This document shows, piece by piece, positions 30,039-43,134 of a stretch of 64,000 bases of DNA. The DNA is from Moniliophthora roreri (Eukaryota; Basidiomycota; Agaricomycetes; Agaricales; Marasmiaceae). The position numbers and the translations under genes are program-made. Numbering within the stretch: position 1 is the first letter of the stretch; each line of letters begins with the position of its first letter. Below the pieces are notes generated by a model. The model saw only the letters and a list, made by a program, of their open reading frames with translations, was not told the origin of the DNA and made no database searches. The DNA lies in contig LATX02000007.1 in the NCBI GenBank assembly GCA_001466705.2, positions 62,001-126,000 of the forward strand, given 5' to 3'.

Positions 30039-31875
30039 TTATTCGACCGCAGAACGCCTGTTGTCCCCCTGCGTCGAATCTTGGAAATGAAGAAGCATAC
30101 GAAAAGGAACTCCTAGTTCATGTTCCAGAACTAAACCATATCTATATCGTGCTCCGTCCGCTTGACCGAATCCTTTGTTTTCTTGAGCCGGAGTTTTCAT
30201 CACTGATAATATATTCAGGATAATAATCGAACTCACTGCATAGTCCCCATCAGTTGGACTGATAGGACTCTCCACTGCCGTTGTCTCGGTATCGAGTAAA
30301 GCTGTGGGCGCGACGTCTATGAAACAGTCCCTAGCGTTAACATTGAAGCTTGGCTATGGCCTATGGCAGGACGTACATATTCCCTGTAGGTTGTGTTCTG
30401 TACGCTCCACCCCTGTTTCCATTTCGATTTCATGGCGCCCAGTTGTCCAGGCTGCACCTATCTGGCGGAGGCGCGTGCGGGAGTTCAAATTGTTGAGCTA
30501 CCGGAGCATGTCTCTTCAGACCACCATCGGTGTACAAGCGGAGGCGCAGACTCTTACCATGGTAATGGCATATATACGACCCAACGTGAACGCAATACCG
30601 ACGGAAACTAGCTACGATTCAGAGAACGAACGGTGACTCCAATGCACGCCACTTACTATTACCGTCGGGGTCGCTCAAGTAAACTATAAGGGCAATCGTA
30701 GCGACTAGAGAGCCCGAGGCTCCCGTTTGGATCGCAAGCGTTGTTAATTCTTTTATCATGCTGTAAAATGGCATTCAGCAATATCGCGATGCTACTCACA
30801 CACGGGAGTTTACTTTTTCGTTCTTTTGAAAGGAGACTTAAACCTGTGCAGGGTGTAAATCAGAACAGCCGCAATTGAAACGTCGGCTACAGCGCTGAAC
30901 ACCAGCCATATCCTAGAAGTATTTCAGCTTCTCCTCAGCACTCGAGCAATTGTGGAACGTACGTGACTGGAATTCTGACGGAATCTCGCTCGTTAAATGT
31001 TGAGTGTTGGACAACAACCACCGCCGTTGCTAAAGCACCTGCGAACTACCCATAAAAACTGAGTCGAGCGTGAGAAGAACTATCAACTGAACAGGACTTA
31101 CTGCCGCAATACTCTCGAGGATTAGAAACGGAGTAACAAATCGGTTTTTCGTCCTGCAAAAAACGATGAATGATGAACGATCCTAAATCCTAAGTAGAAG
31201 CTTACAGTGACCAAAAGCGGTATATCAAGAATTGCTGCACGATGAAGGCTGAAGCACCTGTCGTTGCGGCGAACACTGGAAAAGGCTGCACCATGAATCA
31301 GTCACACTCGACATATGGAGTAGTGTGAGGACATACCCAGGACTGTTTCTGTATAAAGTTTATATCACCTGCGAAGCTCGATGAGTCGAGGAATTGAATC
31401 CAGATAACGAAATGTACCGACCCCAGTGGAGTACAGCATACTATGTAGCCATATACCTCGACGTCAACGGAACACTGTATTTTGAAAACTGCATATCGTA
31501 CGAACCATGTAGGCGCAGGCGTAGTGATTGATAGTCGATGCCGTGTCGACAAGTAATGTTAGGATTACGATGGCCTTGAGCCACAAAGGATCTTGACGGA
31601 AGCGGGTGAAGTACGTATATGCCTACCATGAGTCATTGTCAGCTCGTTTTCGAACATCAGTGAAGGGAACGTTGCAGACCATGATCAGCTCGATCACGAA
31701 AAAATACTAAGTATATTGTCGTTTTTTTTCAGAGAGCTGCTCCTGAAATTGAGTAGCAGGACGTACCGAATTCGCCCACGTCCCGCCCAGCAATCCGCTA
31801 CAGTAAACGTGTCAGTAGGGAGATGAATATAGAAGATGAACCATACCCTAAAGAGTTCTCAAGACTGTCCGGCAT
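30039..31875 (-). CDS. DUF6534-type seven-helix membrane protein, copy D
   Basis: Minus-strand multi-exon gene with the family order: MPDSLENSLG, GLLGGTWANS, FFVIELIM, AYTYFTRFRQDPLWLKAIVI, VDTASTINHYACAYM, PFPVFAATTGASAFIVQQF, TKNRFVTPFLILESIAA, ALATAVVVVQHSTF, IWLVFSAVADVSIAAVLIYT, SMIKELTTLAIQTGASGSLV, VSVGIAFTLGRIYAITM, LNNLNSRTRLRQIG, then a tail with DTETTAVESPISPTDG. Introns are about 45-65 bp with GT-AG ends. It is the most diverged copy, and no disabling change was found, so it may be the functional member. The 3' limit (30039 or an earlier splice) is uncertain. Membrane location is inferred from the helices. Confidence 0.65.
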
Positions 31876-32454
31876 GAATAGTACGAGTTGACTGTCGCAG
31901 CAGGCTTCGAGGGAAGCCCGTTTAGACTCGGCGCATATATAAGAAACATGAAATTCCGGATCACGTTGAGCACTCAGAATAAATTGTCTTTCATTGGTCG
32001 AAGCCCTCAACCGGTCCGCATGAATTTGAAGAAGTGCGTGTTAACCGCAATGCACCGTTTTGGGTTGATAAGCACACCACTAAACCTGAGCCGTGGCCAT
32101 CCATAATCTTCTATCGAATCCGAAGGAATCCTTAACGGGGTTCAGTATGCTGCCGTTGTCGGCGCTCAGTGTGCCGCGCTTCCACAACTGCACGAGTCCA
32201 GCGGTGAGATTCGGAGATGAATCAGGGCCAGCGCCAATGAAAATCTGGCGGCCGAATTCCATTGACCATGGGGATTCATGTCATTGGAAGGCTTCTTCCA
32301 CCTGACTTCCTCCACTAGCTTCGCGGATGACAATGGATTCGGAGGCAGAGCGACTTCAGCAAGATAATCACAGATCATATGATAACTGCTTTGACCAAGT
32401 ATAGTTTTTGGAGCTCTGCGGTAATCCAGACTTCACGAAGGGTTCAAGCCTTGC
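31876..32454. other. Gene-less spacer upstream of copy D
   Basis: No frame with recognisable content on either strand. A few short open frames overlap each other. Nothing repeated from elsewhere in the window was noticed. Confidence 0.3.
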
Positions 32455-34685
32455 TATGACAGATGTCAGTGAATTTTAAGTGCATGACATGGACTGAAAG
32501 GTGTACTTTAATATCCCGGGGAATCCTCAAATCTAGACCTGGTTGAAGACATTGTGATGATGAGCGCTTGAGCGTTGAGATTACAAGTCCGAGTTTACGA
32601 GGATTCGTCTTCTTCTGCCAATTTTTCCTTATACGGAAGGTATAAGTGGGTGGGAAAGTTGTGGTCTGATAGATGTCGATAGATCGTTTTTTTTGGTTCG
32701 TTCCGCCGCTCGCTCTCTCGTCTGTTAGCCCAGAAGGTTAAACGGACTCGACCCTGATGGCCCACTGCGGCAAGTTCCGAATGAAGGACAGTGAATCCAA
32801 CACCGCGTTTTTGATGCTATTCGAATGTTCTGTCGAACACAATCTTTGTGATAAGTGCGACCCATATAGCCGAGCTGATTAAGCGCGGTGGCGCCTCTTG
32901 CCCTGCCCTAAACTAAATTTTTCCACGCTCTTCGTGACTCGCAAAGCCTCTGTGCAGCGTAAACGGATTCTTGTCTATCTATTGCTCTACAAAATGGTTC
33001 ATGGACGCGCAGACCCAGGAACGCAACTTCTCAATGCTGTCGACCTCCTTCTCCTCACACCTCCACTACATCGGCTCTGGACTTCGCATATGAGCCTTTT
33101 CTTGTTCGCTGGCCATACATCTTAACACGACAAGCTCCGTCTTCACGGGCGATTCCGAACGTGAAATTAAGGAGGAATCTAGTGAATGCTGTATGGTCTA
33201 TCGGAATCACTACCAGGGGGACTTGTGATGGTTTTGTTTGGCTGTGTGTCAGGTACGTTGGAGAATGGCGTTTTCTATTGTAGACTCCGCTAACTTGTTG
33301 GATAGGCGCTGGTAGCATCTTAAGCTCATCCCGGAACACTTTGTTACTGATAGTCGGGAGATTGACGGTGGAATAATCAACTCAAGCTGATATTGTACGA
33401 CGTACTAGTGGAGTTCAATTGCAACGTCCATGGTTTCACTAGAGCTATGCGGGAGTGTTTAACGGTAATCTTTAGCTCAATTTTTCAGACTCGATTGTAT
33501 AATATTTGTTACAGCATCTCCAGCTACAAAGCGACTTCTTCCCATGCTTTAGTACTACTATATCGAGTCGTCGACCAGAGCATTGACTGGCAATATACTT
33601 TATATACCAAGAACTCGGTTGTTGCCAAGGGTTTTATAACCTAGCAAAATCTTATAACTTTGATTCGGCTACCCTAATGACTCAGTGGCTTCCATTCTTG
33701 ACCTTCGTTACAGCAAAAACCCACGAGGAAACTGGTTTACATCTTGGAGGAAAGACGCTTGGGCGTGAACCTGAGTATCTTTTAGACTCAACGTTCCCTA
33801 TATCATCTCTGATGACAATATCAATTCAGGGTAGATAGTAGACGCGATGAGCCGTCCATGCGAGTCAAACGATCTTCGGTTCCTCGAGGAACTTGTTGGT
33901 GGCCATGTCAAGTCCCTATTATCAAATCCTTATGACCCGATGAATCGGAGACAGCGGTCGCTTTCAAACCGAGTCTCTGTCACTGTTTCTATACCCTGAA
34001 GGCGAGTCGGCGGTGAATGGGAGGTATCCCCTGCTAAATCTTCTGCTGCACTCTTTGATATCCTTATTCTGATTCGCATCTCTTCCGAGGAAACAGAATG
34101 CCTAACTTGAGAGCGCCCGAAAATTTTTGCCATGGCCCTGGTTGCCATCAGCCGCTCAAGTTAATGGGCTATCAGCCCCGCGATCAGTGGCTTCCACTTT
34201 GCAGAACAGGTATGGTTCTGTAACAATATGATGTTCCAAGTTTCCACTTCCCTGGGCCTGGAGTAAGCCCCTCTGGTTTTGAAGTAATGTGTTCCGGGTT
34301 ATACCTTCCCTATAATTATTCATTACGCTCCGTTAGGCATCCTTCATTCAGTCCCTGTTCCCAATTAAGCCTTGAATCACACGAAGTCGTTGCGATACAC
34401 ACTTTGCACTCAAGAATCAGTGAATCACCCAACTGTGAAGCTGAACCCTGTTGAGTCATAATCTGAGACCGGACAGTACGCATGGTATTTATAATCTGTA
34501 TTGAGTACGGCGGACTTACGTCGTCCTTCTAGTAGCACTTTCCCATGCTCAGCGAGACGCCACAAGTCGAACAAGCACTGCTTCCGATAATATTAGTGGA
34601 CACCTACTCGGTAGAGGGGAATGAATCTCAAACACTTTAAATGTTGACGTTGGGGAACATTTTGTCTTCTTTCCCCAGCTCTAGG
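32455..34685 (+). repeat. Repeated unit upstream of DUF6534 copy B (unit 1)
   Basis: Starts at TATGACAGATGTCAG and aligns in stretches to 36880-37620 (CCCGGGGAATCCTC, GTTTTTGATG, ATGTTCTGTCGAACAC, GCGGTGGCGCCTCTTGCCCTG, GTGAATGCTGTATGGTCTATC). Its later part (33400-34500) matches about 39190-39540 and 41860-43010. Peptide-like pieces such as PYILTRQAPSSRAIPNV occur on the plus strand, but I do not recognise the protein. Probably the decayed remains of a neighbouring gene duplicated together with DUF6534. Confidence 0.5.
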
Positions 34686-36419
34686 ATGCCATTAAATGAT
34701 CAGGACAAGTCTCTGGGGTAAGCCCGATGCATTGCTCTCCCGCATAAGTTACTCGCATTGACATCCGCCTCACAGAGGGCTCCTTGTAGGGACATGGGTC
34801 AATTCGGTATGTCATTCAAGTCAAATTACCGTTTCTCCGTGGCGCCTTCTCAAATTATCCACCAGTATCTTTTCATGACTGAGCTCATTATGGTCAGCTT
34901 GCCTGCTGCTGCCCAAGACACGATGCACTGAATAATACGAAATCCAGTCCTATCGTTACTTCTCAAGATACCGCAACGATCCAATATGGATTAAACTCCT
35001 GGTTGTCATAACCCTTATGGTAGACCTTATATCGACAATTAATCAATACGTCTGTGTTTATCTGGTGAGCCAATCTTCTCGACACTCTATCAATTGTTAC
35101 TGACCGCCTTTGCACAGTATACTATCACTCACTGGGGTAAGTTTACCGACTCATTTTCTCACCAGTTTGTGAGTTCGCTGAGCCCATAATTTGAAGGTGA
35201 TACGGAGTATCTTAACAGTCAACAATGGGTACGGACCTTTTCCTGTGTTATCTACCAGTTCCGTTCACCGTAAAGATGCAGCAATTGCCGACGCATCTTA
35301 TCACAACAGGAATATCGGCTTTAATAGTGCAAAACTTTTTGATCTGGCGCTTCTGGATGCTGTATGGTTGCGTTTCCGCCAAGGTTAAGCTGACCTAACA
35401 TAATTTCTAGCTCGAAGAACTGGTACATCTCATTATTGCTCGTTGGGACAAGCATGTCTGGGGTACGTATACTACTTGACGCCATTCCGTCAGTTGGATT
35501 TACGGGTCCTCTCCCCCCCTAGACGGCAGGATCGTTAGCTGCGGCTGTAATCATTATTCAACATCCAGGCTATGAATACCGTGGTGCTGTTCGAATACCA
35601 GCGTCGTAAGCTCATTCAAAGTCAAAGCTCTAACCTCTGCTGAAAGGAGCGATTCAGGATCTGGTTGGGTCTCTCTGCTGTTACCGATGTCTCGATCACG
35701 GCCATTTTGATCTATACCCTTCGACGGATGAAGACCAACTTACAGAAGACCAAGAAGTGAGTGTGCAAGGATTATCGTTTTTTTCCCTCGTCGTTGACAT
35801 CTCGAGTCTCAAGTCTGATCAAGCGCCTAACAACGCTCGCCATACAGACGGGATCTCCGGGGTCTGCGGTAGCAACCATTGCATTGATCGTTTACTTCCG
35901 CGATATTGAGAGTAACAGTACGTACCAGCGTCCTACGCGTCAATTCTGACGTCGGTGTCGGCTTACTTGTTATAGTTACCGTCGGAATCGCTTTCACCTT
36001 GGGACGTGTTTACGCCCTAACAATGGTTCGGATTTATCCCTCGATGAAAAGACTTCCGTTCATGTTATCTGTCTTCTATAGCTCCACAACTTGAATTCTA
36101 GAGCATACGTCCGCCAGATGGGTTCACATACCCCTCAAGGAACTGAAGATTCTACCACGCCTCTTACCGTAGGCGAAACGTTTCTCCGTGACTTACAGAC
36201 GGAAAATCTCACCGACACCAGAGGTGAAGGCATTCGTATGTTTCATGTCTAAATGACTGTCCTGCGTCGTTCTCAACCGTCATTTTTCATTTAGACGTTA
36301 ACCGAACGGCAGTGGTTCATACCGATGGACAAACACCAGAGCCATTGCAGCATGTCGAGGGTCTGCCGACGGATGATCATGATCGAAAAGTGAGTGGTCC
36401 ATCCCCGTATCTCGAGTGA
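34686..36419 (+). CDS. DUF6534-type seven-helix membrane protein, copy B
   Basis: Plus-strand counterpart of copy A, with the same exon order: MPLNDQDKSLG, an exon matching GLLVGTW, YFFMTELIM-type sequence, YRYFSRYRNDPIWIKLLVVI, YTITHWG, MQQLPTHLITTGISALIVQN, SKNWYISLLLVGTSMSG, AGSLAAAVIIIQHPGY, IWLGLSAVTDVSITAILIYT, SLIKRLTTLAIQTGSPGSAV, VTVGIAFTLGRVYALTM, LNSRAYVRQMG. The tail exon (VNRTAVVHTDGQTPEPLQHV) is reached by a GTATGT donor and ends at TGA 36417-36419, like copy A. Splice sites look int  act in most introns, so it may be expressed. With copy A it forms a long inverted repeat about 11 kb apart. Confidence 0.6.
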
Positions 36420-36879
36420 TATTATCTTACCTTGGCTTCGAAAGAATTCTGATGTCAAGCCCAGTGTTCCTCCACGGAATTCTGTGAACGCAACTGTCTA
36501 AAGCCACACTTTCTGACGATAACCGATTCGCATCTGACAAGACATGTCTTCTTCCTTGGGTCTAGTTTTCATCGGATGCCATCATATGAAATCAGAAATA
36601 TCCGATGTATTCTAACTAGTTACGCCTGTGTACACGATCTTGTAAGATACATGGTGTCCGAGCATAACGTCTGCGTCCAAGATCCGAAGACCGCCACCAG
36701 CCCTTTGCCCTAATTGCTCCCTCTGTCCAATCCAGTCGGTAAGTTCCCTGGTTCATCTCCGCTGCCGTCTCACAGGCCTGTGTCATGTTTGCCCCACAGC
36801 TCAAGTATCTTTGTCCATGGTTCTATCTTCAGTAAAAATGAAGATGAGTGACGTTATCTAGATCAAGAGGCCTCACTAT
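36420..36879. other. Spacer after copy B
   Basis: The first ~110 bp still resemble the 3' flanks of copies A and C (GATATTATCTTACCTTGGCTTCGAAA). The rest shows nothing recognisable. Confidence 0.3.
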
Positions 36880-39573
36880 GACAGATGTCAGCGAACTTTA
36901 AGTGCATGACATGACTAGAAGGTATACTTTAAATATCCCGGGGAATCCTCGAGTCATTGAATGAGTATTCGGAAATCTAGACATGGTATCAACAGCATGA
37001 AATCCTTGAAGATATTGTAATGATGACCGACCAATGGGCGCTTGAGCATTGAGATTCCGAATGAGAGACGGTGAATCCAACACCACGTTTTTGATGTTAC
37101 TCGAATGTTCTGTCGAACACGGTTCTTGTGATAAGCGACCCATATAGCTGAGCTGATTAGCGGGGCTTAGAGAATTCGATTGACAGGTCATGGTTGTCTG
37201 GTTTGTCTGGCAGCGCGGTGGCGCCTCTTGCCCTGCCCCAAATTACCGGTAAGCTTTTCCACGCTCCCGTGATTCTAAAGCCTGTGCAGCGCAATTTCTC
37301 AGTACTGTCGACCTTCTTCTCCTCGCGCCTCCGCTATATCAGCTCTGGACTTTGCATCTGAGCCTTTTCTTGCTCGCTGGTCATACATTCTAACACGACA
37401 AGCTCCGTTTTCACGGGTGATTCGGGACTTGAAATCAGGGAGGAATCTAGTGAATGCTGTATGGTCTATCGGAATCATTATCAGGGGGACTTGCGATGGT
37501 TTTGCTGGCTGTGCGTTAGGTGTGTTGCAAAGCAAATTTCTTGTAAACTCGGCTAACTTGCCGGGTAAGCCCTGGCATTAAACTTATCCCGGAAATGTCA
37601 CAGGTAGCCGGAGACTGGCCTTTGGTTGTTTTTAGTCTCTCAGGCTCCGCTTTGGATCTCATGATCTCCCCGCAGTCTGTTCTAGCTGTCATACGCTTCT
37701 ACAATTCTACAATCCAAGAACACCTCGAGGAAGGCACTGGAATACATCTCAGAGTCTCGTCGAAGGAGAGCAAATTCTGTCATACTCCGATATACTAGGT
37801 ACGTAGCTAGATCCATTATCGGAAAGCTTCGCATATTGAACTTGAATCCAATAGCTACTGAAGAGTCTCAAAGACAATTCGCATCTGGATTCCGAGACCA
37901 AGTCGCTCCTTGGGCTATGCCGGCTGAGGTGTTGCGTCTTCAGAACATCCTACCTGACCTGCCACATTTCTCGAAGGTACCAGTCCCTCTTTCGAATTGT
38001 GTATCTACGACGTCAAGCACCACCGGCGCCTTCATCACCCCTATACGCATTCCTTTGTACTCGTCTGGTATCCCTTTTCTATGACCAGCTGACTCCAGAA
38101 GAGCGTCGGAAGTCTGGAACTCTGTACCATTGCTTCTCCAAAGTTTTTAAAGCTATTTTGGTCAAGCTGGGATTTGTTCGGTCTGTGGCTCAGGTGAAGA
38201 CAGCTCAATAGTAGGAACGGTACACAGCCATCAGAATTTGTCGAGCTTACGCTAATACTGTATATAGGCCGCATTAATGAGCAAACTTTGAACTTTCATC
38301 CCATGTCTGTGGAGTGCTATTCGTGTAAAAGAGAACCCAAACTCTCAAATTCTAAAGTATGATACCTCAATCCCAATTCTCGGCCGGAGTCTCTCATAAT
38401 GGAGGTGACCGCACATCTTCGATGTTCGGAATGATTGGCATTCTTTTCTTCCTCATTGCACTCAATGACTCAAAATGGTTCTTCCGGTGCCAGATGACCT
38501 GTTCTCGAGTGACACGAGGCGGGAAACTTGAGAGGAGCTTGGTGAAAGGTGTTCTGCATGTCTGGAAAGTGCAATGGCGGCCTCAGTAGCGTGCCTAAAA
38601 AGATCAGGTACGTGAAAATGTTGCTTCTCTACTGCAAGCTTAGTGTTCGTATAGAATCTAGATCTGGTTTTCGCTGCAGTTCCCTCACTTCAAGGTTACG
38701 TTGCGTAGTTTCCTCCGGATGTTATATAACTTTCCGATCTGACAGGACGGCAGCATTCGTTCCACTCTGCTTCTGAGAGCACAAGGTCGGCGTCCATAGA
38801 TATGGTGGGTAGCGTATTCCCAAATCTTTTCAAGCTCTGACAGTTGCTTCTGAACCCAAAGCCCACTCGTCCCGCGCCAATCACGAACTTCACACTCCTG
38901 GTCGGGCAAAGAATGTGTCCAAATCTTCCTTCGACCTCAACAACCCGACGACGTGAGCAGCGCGCTCATCGGCCTTGCCGTCGTGAGGCAGATCATTGCA
39001 AGATCCCTCCCCTTTATAACTTTCGTCACTTCGATGATCAGGCCCAAAAGACGTCCATCCCCTTCGGAAGACCTAATTACGAGGAACGTGGGAGATCTCG
39101 AGCCTAGTGGTCCCTGGGCTCCGGTTCACCTTGGCAGTGGGACAGTGAACCAAGCTGTTACATATTGTACAACACACTAGTGGCGTTCAACTTGACGTTC
39201 TCATGGTTTCACTGTAGAGTTATGCGGGAGCATTTGACTGTGACCTTCAGCTTGATTCTTCAGTGTTTTCGAGGTAAGCTTGATTCAGTGCAATATTTCC
39301 AGATTCAATACAGCATCATCTCCAATTGATCCGACTGGTGTGATTAGCCAAGTCAATGGCTATGTTGAGCGGTAAGCCGAGTCAAAAACCTAAAAGCCGC
39401 AATTTCTTCTGTATCGCGACCAGAGCGCCTGGTAATATGCCATCGTATGTACATGGTTACTCATATCTCTTTATTAGGCATCTTTCATTCTATCCCCAGT
39501 TTTCAATCAAGTTTTGGAAGACACGAAGGCATCGCGATATACTGTAACTCTTTTCCGTGTCCAAATCCACCTG
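36880..39573 (+). repeat. Repeated unit upstream of DUF6534 copy E (unit 2)
   Basis: 36880-37620 is the second copy of the sequence at 32455-33365. About 39190-39540 repeats 33400-33500 and 34335-34400 (GCGTTCAACTT, ATGGTTTCACT, TTAGGCATCTTTCATTC, ACACGAAG.CAT/GTTGCGATA). The middle (37620-39180) is extra sequence with peptide-like stretches such as SQRQFASGFRDQVAPW and LTPEERRKSGTLYHCFSKVF. I cannot name the protein and no intact gene is called. The unit spacing between 32455 and 36880 is 4,425 bp. Confidence 0.5.
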
Positions 39574-41203
39574 CATCAGGAAAAACTCAAAATGCGAATT
39601 TGAAAAAGTTAGCACGGAATCGGACGAATTGTTACGAATTCCGCGAACTTGATCAAATTTGATGATTAGCGCGGTTCGTCGTAATTCAACATCCCCCCTG
39701 TAAGTTCGCAAAAATTTTACCTACTTCGTTCGACTTCGCACTCGTTACAAGGCATCATTGTCCCTTACAGTTCACCCTGCTTTACTGCTCTGTTATCGCT
39801 ATAGATGAGGCAAAGACATATTTATTGATATAACTAATACAATAGAACTAATACAGGACAACTAAGATGTGGACTAAAGATCTAGCACAACGACCAAATG
39901 TTCCTCTTCCCCTCCACAACAGCTGATAGCCTAGCATCCTGTCCGTAGGCTTCTCAACACCACCGGAACCAGAGCTCCACACCACTCGAGTAGAAGCACC
40001 CGACCTCCTCAGTTTGCAAGTCTCAGTCTAGCAGAGATAGTCAATAACAAAATTCATTTGCGCGACATGATAGATGTGCACCTTGAGCGGGATTACAGAG
40101 TGGAACAGGGGAAGCAGTAATGACACTGGGTAAGGTGGAGACATCAGGCATAATGGGGGTACGAATGGGGTCTGTCACTCACCAAACAACCTTCTGGGTA
40201 TCCATGAATTGAATATTACTGAAATATGGGAAGTAGTCAGTAATCAAGTGGAGTAGCAGTGTTAGGCAACGCACCGTATCATCTGCACCATGATCTTCCT
40301 AAGGTCGGTACACGGGAGAGGAGATTCACACTGCAAAGGGAGCGGTGGATGAGTATAGGCGTTGTTGAAAGAAGACACATGATGAACAAGGCCTGCTTAT
40401 CGACGAGGATGTGTTCCAGAACGCCGGGGAATTACACTTGCGATGCAGAGGAGGACAAGACGGGGAGAAGCAGGGGAAGTCGGATGTTGGTGTTTGAGTT
40501 CAACATGGCCAACGTGATCGCAAAAATGGCGCGATATTTTATCTATTCGGAATTTCCCGATCAACTGTACAGTTGATCAGGCTGCGGGTTGTGCCAGTAA
40601 CCCTTCCGAATTCCGAAACGACATCCGATTTCCTGCTCTTTGTCTGCTCTTGCCCTCCACTGGCAAAGCGTTAAATGCTACACATGCAGTTGGAACGCTC
40701 AAGCTTCAGCCAAGAGGTCAAAAAGTGCGTTCACAAATTTCTAGTATTCATTGCTCACCTAACGCTTTCTCTGCATATTCCGACCCGCTCCAGATCTCCC
40801 GCATTCCGCATCATCCGAATTCCGACCCCGAGCAAGACTCCCAAGTCTGGAGTCAAGTAACAAGTTACGGTTCTCGAGCTACTACATCCCAGACGTACTG
40901 ACATACTGATACTCAGACCGGATTCAGAGTGTATCTGCTAGTTTAAATCACTACCCAGCAAATGTGTACTCCAAAATCTAAATGCGTTCATTACACACCA
41001 AGCATGCATGTCATAATGAGTGAGCTGCAACATCAGTTCAATTCTCGCTAACTCGAGCATATTGTGCTAACTTTTCGAGTGGGTGCACTAAAGTGTCCAA
41101 AAATGCCATAATTCACCAAGTTCTAACAAATGAGCCGTGGTTAGTGCCGTTTTCCGGATTGGCACGAACTTTTTCAAATTCGCATTTTGGGTTTTTCCTG
41201 ATG
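39574..41203. mobile_element. ~1.6 kb stretch bounded by 37 bp inverted repeats
   Basis: CATCAGGAAAAACTCAAAATG... (39574-39610) and its inverted counterpart (41167-41203) match at 36 of 37 positions by eye. The sequence on either side belongs to the interrupted upstream region of DUF6534 copy E, so the stretch looks inserted. The interior is AT-rich and lacks a recognisable transposase; the open frame at 40259-40576 has no motif. It could be a non-autonomous DNA transposon. I could not find a clean target duplication, so the exact ends are uncertain. Confidence 0.5.
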
Positions 41204-41680
41204 TGGCTGGCCCGGAGTTGAGCCAGATTTTGGGCTGCCTGGATCCATCATCAGGCCTAATAATCCGGGGTTCTGTTAAACCCTGAACATATGTATTGCG
41301 AATACGTGGAACGGCTAAGAGTACTTACGCCGTCATTCGAGGTGCACTTTCCATGTTTGGCGACACGCCTCGATACAACACTTCCGACAAAATAGTGACA
41401 GATAATAGCGGTAGCTAACAGGTGTATTCGGGAGACCTAAATGAACATGAAATACTGCTAATCGGTCTGGACAAGTCTTTGGGGTTCGCCTGACATTTGC
41501 TCTCTCTCTTTACAGATTACCCACATTAATATCCGCCCCAGGGAGCGGCCCTGTAGGGACATGGGTCAATTCGGTGCGTCATTCAGGTCAAATCACCTTT
41601 TTGCCACGGGGTGCTCTCTTATATTTTTGCCGCTGCAGTATTTCTTCATGGCCGAACTCGTTATGGTAAGCTTGCGAGCG
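41204..41680 (+). pseudogene. DUF6534 5' relic, copy E
   Basis: 41327-41660 aligns to the 5' portions of copies A, B and C (CCATGTTTGGCGACACGCC, GGACAAGTCTTTGGGG, CCTGTAGGGACATGGGTCAATTCGG, TATTTCTTCATGGCCGAACTC). The shared ATG is lost and homology stops at about 41670, before most of the transmembrane exons. Truncated pseudogene. Confidence 0.6.
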
Positions 41681-43134
41681 GTGATGATCATCCTTGTGTA
41701 GCACCCGGTATCTTGCGGGGCAGATCCTTGCTAGCACTTCGGAGGAGATGGCAGGAAGACACGAGATCCCGGACCTGCTGGATGTATATGTATCACCTTG
41801 ATAACACTAATGATCATTGAAATGGTGGACTCTGCCGACTAAGCTGACAAGTACTAATGGCGTTCAATTGCAATGAGTGACAAGAGCTATGGGCAGCGTT
41901 CGTTGATGACATTCAGCTTTCCAAATACAACTGGGTAATATATTTACCTGCAGCGTTGTCTCCGGCATAGTGTTCGAGGACGATGCCTCGGAGTTGGTTG
42001 GACTACTGTGAAAGTTGGCCCAAGTCCGTGAGGATAATGTGGCTGTGCTCCATTCAGCGCTTAGTAATAGCAACTTCTTCCCATGCCACGACGTCGACAA
42101 GAGTGTCGACTGGCAACATACTTTACATACATCAAAATTGTTGGCAAGAATCCCATAACTTGGCAAAATATGTACAACCCTATTTCGGTTGCCTCCGTTA
42201 GCCCCTTTATTGTGGCAAAACCTGATTCCGGGAACAGGTTTATATCTGGGAGGAAAGATATGCAAGAGGTGAGTATCTTCAACCCTACCGTCCCTCAGAT
42301 CATCTCTTACAGCAATTACACATTCAGGATACATACTAATAGACGCGATTTTAACGCGATTCATCAAACGATCTCGAAGGACTTGCAGGTGGCCACGTAA
42401 GGTCCCCATTATCAAGTCCCACACTCGCCTAAAAAATCGGCGACAGCAGTCGCTCTGAAAGCGATTCTCTATCACTGTTTCTATACCCTTGACGCGAGTT
42501 GGCATTGAATCGGAGGTATGTCTGACTAGTGTCTCTACTGGACCCTTCAATATCCTTATTCTGATTTGCATTTCTTCCAAAGAACCTCGTATTGGGGTCG
42601 TAGTTTGAAAAGCGCCTCAAAATCTAACGTGAAACTGCCCGCCACCGGCAGCCGCGCACGATAGTGTGCTATACAGCCCCGAGTTCAGTGGTTTCCACTT
42701 TATGGAGCGGGTATGGCACTGCAACGATTGAATGTGCAGGGGAAATGTTAGACCCCCTGGTTCCCAGGTAACGTGTTTCCGTGCGGTACCCTTCCTATGG
42801 TTATTCGTTACTCTATTAGGTATCCTCCATTCGACCCCCAGACCCCAATCACGCGTCATGATGCACGCCTAGCTCTTGCACGCCAAGACCCACCTAGCAG
42901 CGAAGCTGGACCCTGCTGAGCCACATTCCGAGACTGGACAGACGTATAGTCTTTATACATATGTATTACGACACGACATACTTACATCTCCAGTGGCACC
43001 TTCTCATGCTCGGCGAGATGTCACGAATAATTAAGTAGTGCTTCCGATAATATTCGCAAACAGCTACTACTCGGGAGACATTCGAATACTTTCAATGTTG
43101 ACATTGGCCAAAACTATTTTTCCCCACCTTTAGG
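41681..43134 (+). repeat. Repeated unit upstream of DUF6534 copy C (unit 3)
   Basis: From about 41860 this matches 33400-34500 and the reverse complement of parts of 23960-24990. It carries a 238-codon open frame on the minus strand (41864-42580) with no recognisable domain. Its equivalents at the other units are broken, so I regard it as chance. No gene called. Confidence 0.45.

Noticed and set aside
41864..42580. 238-codon open frame on the minus strand
   Set aside because: No domain, no start context, and the equivalent frame in the duplicated units is broken; it lies in repeated non-coding sequence.
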